From positions 1-16,244 of the forward strand of contig JAZRMU010000051.1 of the NCBI GenBank assembly GCA_045647785.1: a DNA stretch of 16,244 nucleotides, read 5' to 3'. The first letter of the stretch is position 1. Each line of letters starts with the position of its first letter. The notes under the pieces are model-generated. The model had not been told where the DNA came from. It was given only the letters and a program-made list of their open reading frames with translations, and did not search any database. Source of the DNA: SIG565 sp045647785. GTDB lineage: Bacteria; Bacillota; Clostridia; Oscillospirales; Acutalibacteraceae. Below, in pieces: positions 13,729 to 16,244 of this stretch. Position numbers and translations under genes: made by a program.

Positions 13729-13757
13729 ATTTTAACACAAAACTTAAAAATTTACAA
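13729..13757 (-). promoter_or_regulatory. Sigma-A promoter for lepA
   Basis: On the minus strand TTGTAA (13752-13757) and TAAAAT (13729-13734) are separated by 17 bases, about 30 bases before the GTG start. It lies back to back with the promoter at 13761-13789. Confidence 0.65.
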
Positions 13758-13760
13758 CTG

Positions 13761-13789
13761 TTTACAAAGCAGAAAAAATGTTATAAAAT
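13761..13789 (+). promoter_or_regulatory. Sigma-A promoter for the four-cysteine protein gene
   Basis: TTTACA (13761-13766) and TAAAAT (13784-13789) are separated by 17 bases, 24 bases before the ATG. Confidence 0.62.
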
Positions 13790-13813
13790 AAAAAAAGAAA
13801 AGAGGTTTTTATT

Positions 13814-13984
13814 ATGAATTGCGAAAATTGCGCTTATTATATGTACGACGAAGAGACAGAAGAGTATTTCTGCTCGGCTTATATGGATGAGGATGAGTAT
13901 GCGGCATTCCTCACCTCCGGGATGAAGAAGTGCCCGCAGTTTAGACTGAACGACGAATACGGTGTTGTTAGAAAGCAAAATTAA
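13814..13984 (+). CDS. Small four-cysteine acidic protein, probably DUF6472 family (56 aa)
   Basis: The 56-residue product begins MNCENCAYYMYDEETEE and ends ECGVVRKQN-like with DEYGVVRKQN. Cysteines C3, C6, C20 and C40 form a CxxC...C...C arrangement that could bind a metal such as zinc, and the centre (YMDEDEYAAF) is strongly acidic. I recall very similar short proteins in Clostridia annotated as DUF6472 (NCxxCxxYxYDEE...CPYY...DEYxxVRKQ), whose function is unknown. The start is supported by AAGAGG ahead of ATG 13814, a good promoter and a following terminator hairpin. It is transcribed divergently from lepA. It has no signal peptide. Coding status is fairly secure; function is not known. 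Confidence 0.8.
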   Translation: MNCENCAYYMYDEETEEYFCSAYMDEDEYAAFLTSGMKKCPQFRLNDEYGVVRKQN

Positions 13985-14340
13985 AACGGGTCGTAGGGAG
14001 ACACTTCGTAAAGAAGTGCTCTCCCTACTTTCTTTTTATATAAAAATTGACACTTTCGAAATGAAAGTGTCATAGTGGGTTATATACTTTGAAAATTGAC
14101 CTATATCAAAAAAAGAGTCGTAAGTGATATTGTGAGACAAGTCTCACAGTGATATTTTGCCTATCAGCAAAGTGGTATTGAAACCTTCGGTTTCAGTGAT
14201 ATTATATTCGCCACCAAAACTGTCCGAAGGACAATATCGCGATGCGTAGCATCATATAACTGCGAAGCAATATAACTCGCCGAAAGGCGAATATAACTGA
14301 GGCACCTTCCTTGCGGAGGGTGCCTCTATGACCCGTTTTT
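13983..14340. repeat. Multi-hairpin intergenic repeat element with inverted ends
   Basis: This gap has no gene. It is an array of short palindromes: 13993-14028, 14048-14072, 14131-14148, 14156-14171 (one mismatch), 14179-14195, 14221-14233, 14241-14253, 14261-14269, 14277-14290 and 14299-14326. Linkers recur: AGTGATATT-type at about 14123, 14148, 14171 (AGTGGTATT) and 14195, and ATATAACT at 14254, 14270 and 14291. AGTTATAT, the complement of the latter, resembles AGTGATAT, so the two halves look inverted relative to each other. The outer ends AAACGGGTC (13984-13992) and GACCCGTTT (14329-14337) are exact inverted repeats. No transposase is present, so it would be a non-autonomous element or a family of structured RNA-forming repeats. 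Confidence 0.7.
13993..14037 (+). terminator. Terminator hairpin after the four-cysteine protein gene
   Basis: GTAGGGAGA plus CACTTC (13993-14007) pairs with GAAGTG plus TCTCCCTAC (14013-14028) with one bulged C, giving 15 base pairs, followed by TTTCTTTTT. It is also the left-end hairpin of the repeat element described for this gap. Confidence 0.8.
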
Positions 14341-15048
14341 TTATTCGAAAAGCTCTTTAAACCTGCCGCTTTGTGCGAGCGACACATAGTCGTTACCCGA
14401 AATTATAATATGGTCGGCAACCCTAATGCCAAGCGGTAGCAGCGCCTTTTTTATATTGGCGGTTACAGCAACATCCTCTTGGGAGGGCAGGGCAATTCCA
14501 CTCGGGTGGTTATGTGCAAGCACAACCGAATGCGCCTTTGTGCGGATAAGCGTTTCTATTATTTTTCTAATGCTGACACCCACTGTCGCGATATCGCCCT
14601 TTTCGATAATATCAAAGGATTTTAGATCGTTTACCCCGTCAAGGCTTAAAACAGAAAAAATTTCATCATTTCCCAAAAAACGGTAGCGCTCAAGCAGATA
14701 CTGTCCCGCATCCTCGGCACTTTTGCATTTAAAATCTTCCTTCTCCATACACCGCAAATATGCATCTGATGCGGCAAGAATTAATTTAAGCAGCACTGCG
14801 GTATGACTTGAAACACCCTTCACCGTTAATAATTGCTCATAGCTTGCGTTAAGCACATTAGGCAGCGAGCCGAATCGGGATATCAGCTCGTGGGCAAGTG
14901 GGTTGGTATCCTGCCTTGGTATTGAATAAAAAAGTAGCATTTCCAGCACCTCGTGCTCGGGTGTGGCAGGGGTAAAGCCTGATTCCAAAAACTTTCGCTT
15001 TACACGCTCGCGGTGTCCCTCGTGCGGGCATTTGGCTTTCTCCTCCAT
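14341..15048 (-). CDS. radC: RadC-family JAB/MPN-domain protein
   Basis: A 235-residue protein of the RadC (YsxA-like) family, once linked to DNA repair; its biochemical role remains unsettled. An N-terminal helix-hairpin-helix-like region (about residues 28-95, with LLTVKGVSSHTAVLLKL) is followed by a JAB/JAMM metalloprotease-like domain (about 108-235). The metal motif is complete: HNHPSG (179-184), S189 and D192, with E129 as the likely catalytic glutamate. The frame extends 17 codons further upstream, but TAGGAG before the ATG at 15048 and the promoter position favour the shorter form. In Bacillus, radC lies beside maf and mreB; here it is instead next to the hairpin element and an RluA gene. 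Confidence 0.95.
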   Translation of the reverse strand: MEEKAKCPHEGHRERVKRKFLESGFTPATPEHEVLEMLLFYSIPRQDTNPLAHELISRFGSLPNVLNASYEQLLTVKGVSSHTAVLLKLILAASDAYLRCMEKEDFKCKSAEDAGQYLLERYRFLGNDEIFSVLSLDGVNDLKSFDIIEKGDIATVGVSIRKIIETLIRTKAHSVVLAHNHPSGIALPSQEDVAVTANIKKALLPLGIRVADHIIISGNDYVSLAQSGRFKELFE

Positions 15049-15087
15049 TTTTATCACTCCTAGGCAAATAGTAAATGTATAGGTATT

Positions 15088-15116
15088 ATAATAATACAAA
15101 AAGGTAGAAATGTAAA
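15088..15116 (-). promoter_or_regulatory. Sigma-A promoter for radC
   Basis: On the minus strand TTTACA (15111-15116) and TATTAT (15088-15093) are separated by 17 bases, about 40 bases before the chosen ATG. Confidence 0.65.
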
Positions 15117-15123
15117 TAAAATC

Positions 15124-15152
15124 TTGAAAAACGGCGGCAGAAATAGTATGAT
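15124..15152 (+). promoter_or_regulatory. Sigma-A promoter for the RluA-family gene
   Basis: TTGAAA (15124-15129) and TATGAT (15147-15152) are separated by 17 bases. The ribosome binding site AAAGGGGGA (15172-15180) and the ATG at 15186 follow. Confidence 0.65.
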
Positions 15153-15185
15153 AATGGAGGTATTAACAGCGAAAGGGGGATTTTC

Positions 15186-16148
15186 ATGAAAAGCTTTACT
15201 GTTGGTAGTAATGATGCAACCTTAAGACTTGATAAATTCATAGCTAAAAATATTCCTGCGCTTCCGAAATCTCTTATGTATAAGTATATTAGATGCAAGG
15301 ATATTAAGGTTAACGGCAAGCGTGCCGAAATATCCACAAGGCTGCAGGTGGGAGATAGGGTGGATGCCTATATAAAGGATGAATTTTTAATTCCGCCCAA
15401 AAAGCACTATGATTTTTTATCAGCCTCCCGTCAGCTGACTGTAGTTTATGAGGATGAGAATATCCTGCTCGCCGATAAGCCGCAGGGTGTGCTTTCGCAT
15501 CCCGATGAAAAAGAATATACCGATACTTTGATTAGTCGCATTCAGCGGTATTTATATGAAAAGGGCGAGTATGACCCCGAAAAGGAAAATACCTTTGCCC
15601 CCGCCCTTGCCAATCGAATTGATAGGGGAACCGGCGGAATTGTAATCGCCGCCAAGAATGCCGAGGCGCTTCGTATCTTGTGTGATAAGATAAAGCACCG
15701 CGAAATAGATAAGCGCTATTTAACCGTTGTGCACGGTTATCCCCGCCCTAAAAAGGCGTTGCTCACAGGGTATCTCCAAAAGAACGAGCAAAAAAATAAG
15801 GTATATTTGAGTGATGAGAAAAAGGTGGGCAGCAGCGAAATCCGCACCGCCTATACCGTAATTGCCGAAAATGATAATTTGTCGTTGCTTGAAATTGAAC
15901 TGCTTACGGGCAGAACACATCAAATCAGAGCGCATCTGGCCTCTATCGGACACCCGCTGCTGGGCGACGGTAAGTATGGAAGGTTAGCGGCAGATAAAAA
16001 GCTCGGTTTTACCCGACAGGCGCTTTATTCATATAAGCTTTCTTTCCCCTTTGAAACCGATGCGGGAATACTTAATTATCTAAAGGATAAAACCTTTACG
16101 GTCGACCGCGTGTGGTTCGCCGAACAGCTTTTTTCGACAAAATTTTAA
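15186..16148 (+). CDS. RluA-family RNA pseudouridine synthase with S4 domain
   Basis: A 320-residue enzyme that isomerises specific uridines in rRNA or tRNA to pseudouridine. An N-terminal S4 RNA-binding domain (about residues 12-60: RLDKFIAKNIPALPKSLMYK) precedes the catalytic domain (about 85-290). The catalytic aspartate is D146 in ANRIDRGTGG; the usual HRLDRxTSG signature is altered at the first and last positions (N143, G149), but the essential RxD is kept. The later RTHQIRAHLASIGHPLLGD block (243-261) is intact. The family includes RluC, RluD and YlyB-like paralogues; sequence alone does not say which site is modified. It is divergent from radC, with its own promoter. No terminator is seen before the next promoter. 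Confidence 0.94.
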   Translation: MKSFTVGSNDATLRLDKFIAKNIPALPKSLMYKYIRCKDIKVNGKRAEISTRLQVGDRVDAYIKDEFLIPPKKHYDFLSASRQLTVVYEDENILLADKPQGVLSHPDEKEYTDTLISRIQRYLYEKGEYDPEKENTFAPALANRIDRGTGGIVIAAKNAEALRILCDKIKHREIDKRYLTVVHGYPRPKKALLTGYLQKNEQKNKVYLSDEKKVGSSEIRTAYTVIAENDNLSLLEIELLTGRTHQIRAHLASIGHPLLGDGKYGRLAADKKLGFTRQALYSYKLSFPFETDAGILNYLKDKTFTVDRVWFAEQLFSTKF

Positions 16149-16155
16149 AAAGCTA

Positions 16156-16183
16156 TTGACAAAGCAAGATTTTGTAGTATAAT
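16156..16183 (+). promoter_or_regulatory. Strong sigma-A promoter at the window end
   Basis: A perfect TTGACA (16156-16161) and a perfect TATAAT (16178-16183) are separated by 16 bases. It begins eight bases after the RluA stop and points out of the window. Confidence 0.85.
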
Positions 16184-16189
16184 CTTATT

Positions 16190-16244
16190 GTGTTTTTCGC
16201 AGAAGCTGTCGGAAGGAAACAACCGAGGGTGGAGAAATCTCTGG
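16190..16244 (+). other. Start of an unidentified transcript or leader, truncated
   Basis: The bases after the strong promoter contain no start codon with a ribosome binding site in a sustained frame within the window. They include GTCGGAAGGAAACAACCG, where GT(C)GG and CC(G)A(A)C-like bases could pair, and GGAGAAATCTCTGG, which can form a small hairpin (GAGA/TCTC). This could be a structured leader or small RNA. Only about 55 bases are visible, so no class is assigned. Confidence 0.35.

Noticed and set aside
14048..14056. TTGACACTT as a promoter -35 in the hairpin block
   Set aside because: The TTGACA bases are one arm of a perfect palindrome, and no -10 element is found at suitable spacing.
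14110..14340. CRISPR-like repeat-spacer appearance
   Set aside because: Repeating linkers are only 8-9 bases, spacing is irregular and short, and the intervening units are themselves palindromes. No cas genes are nearby.
16205..16235. Bacterial SRP (4.5S) RNA, suggested by GTCGGAAGGAAACAACC
   Set aside because: The conserved SRP core needs an AGCAG-type 3' side and a matching CAGG 5' side; here it reads AACAA, and the core would sit too near the transcript start.
16215..16244. T-box leader, suggested by the GAGGGTGGA bases
   Set aside because: The T-box sequence is expected about 150 or more bases after the start site and should continue as AACCGCG; here it is about 30 bases from the start and continues as GAAATC.

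Overview
The window looks like chromosomal DNA of an endospore-forming, Gram-positive bacterium of the class Clostridia, probably a gut-type Oscillospirales or Eubacteriales relative. The evidence is a complete spoIIIAA-AH sporulation operon followed by an Asp23-family gene (the order seen around yqhY in Bacillus), strong AGGAGG-type ribosome binding sites, sigma-A-like promoters, compact intergenic spaces and many short U-tract hairpin terminators. Species cannot be decided from the sequence alone.

Layout. Positions 1-6830 hold short, mostly single-gene units on both strands: a cytoplasmic GH13 alpha-glucan hydrolase with an unusual C-terminal tail; a GDSL/SGNH hydrolase (minus); a 76-residue protein of unknown function (minus) behind a long structured leader; a RelA/SpoT-type HD hydrolase; luxS (minus); a 79-residue two-helix membrane protein; a MATE exporter (minus); and a divergent DMT-family transporter. 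Positions 6877-11412 are the spoIIIA operon, eight tightly packed or overlapping genes that encode the forespore-mother cell channel. It is followed by a separately promoted Asp23/YqhY-like gene. Convergent to this is lepA (EF4, minus). A divergent promoter pair then drives lepA and a 56-residue four-cysteine protein. The last part has radC (minus), a divergent RluA-family pseudouridine synthase, and a strong promoter with the first bases of an unidentified transcript cut off by the window end.

How the genes work together. Only spoIIIAA-AH forms a clear multigene pathway: an ATPase (AA), membrane export-like proteins (AB-AE) and ring-forming proteins (AF-AH). The rest are housekeeping or accessory genes, several arranged as divergent pairs from a shared short promoter region (76-residue gene/HD hydrolase, MATE/DMT, lepA/four-cysteine gene, radC/RluA), or as convergent pairs sharing one bidirectional terminator.

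The most unusual parts are non-coding. The 356-base gap between the four-cysteine gene and radC is an array of about ten short hairpins, separated by recurring linkers (AGTGATATT on the left, ATATAACT on the right), with matching inverted ends (AAACGGGTC / GACCCGTTT). It looks like a miniature, non-coding repeat element. The second is the roughly 135-base leader of the 76-residue gene, which can form mutually exclusive stems including a terminator-like hairpin. No rRNA, tRNA, CRISPR array, insertion sequence or prophage gene was recognised.
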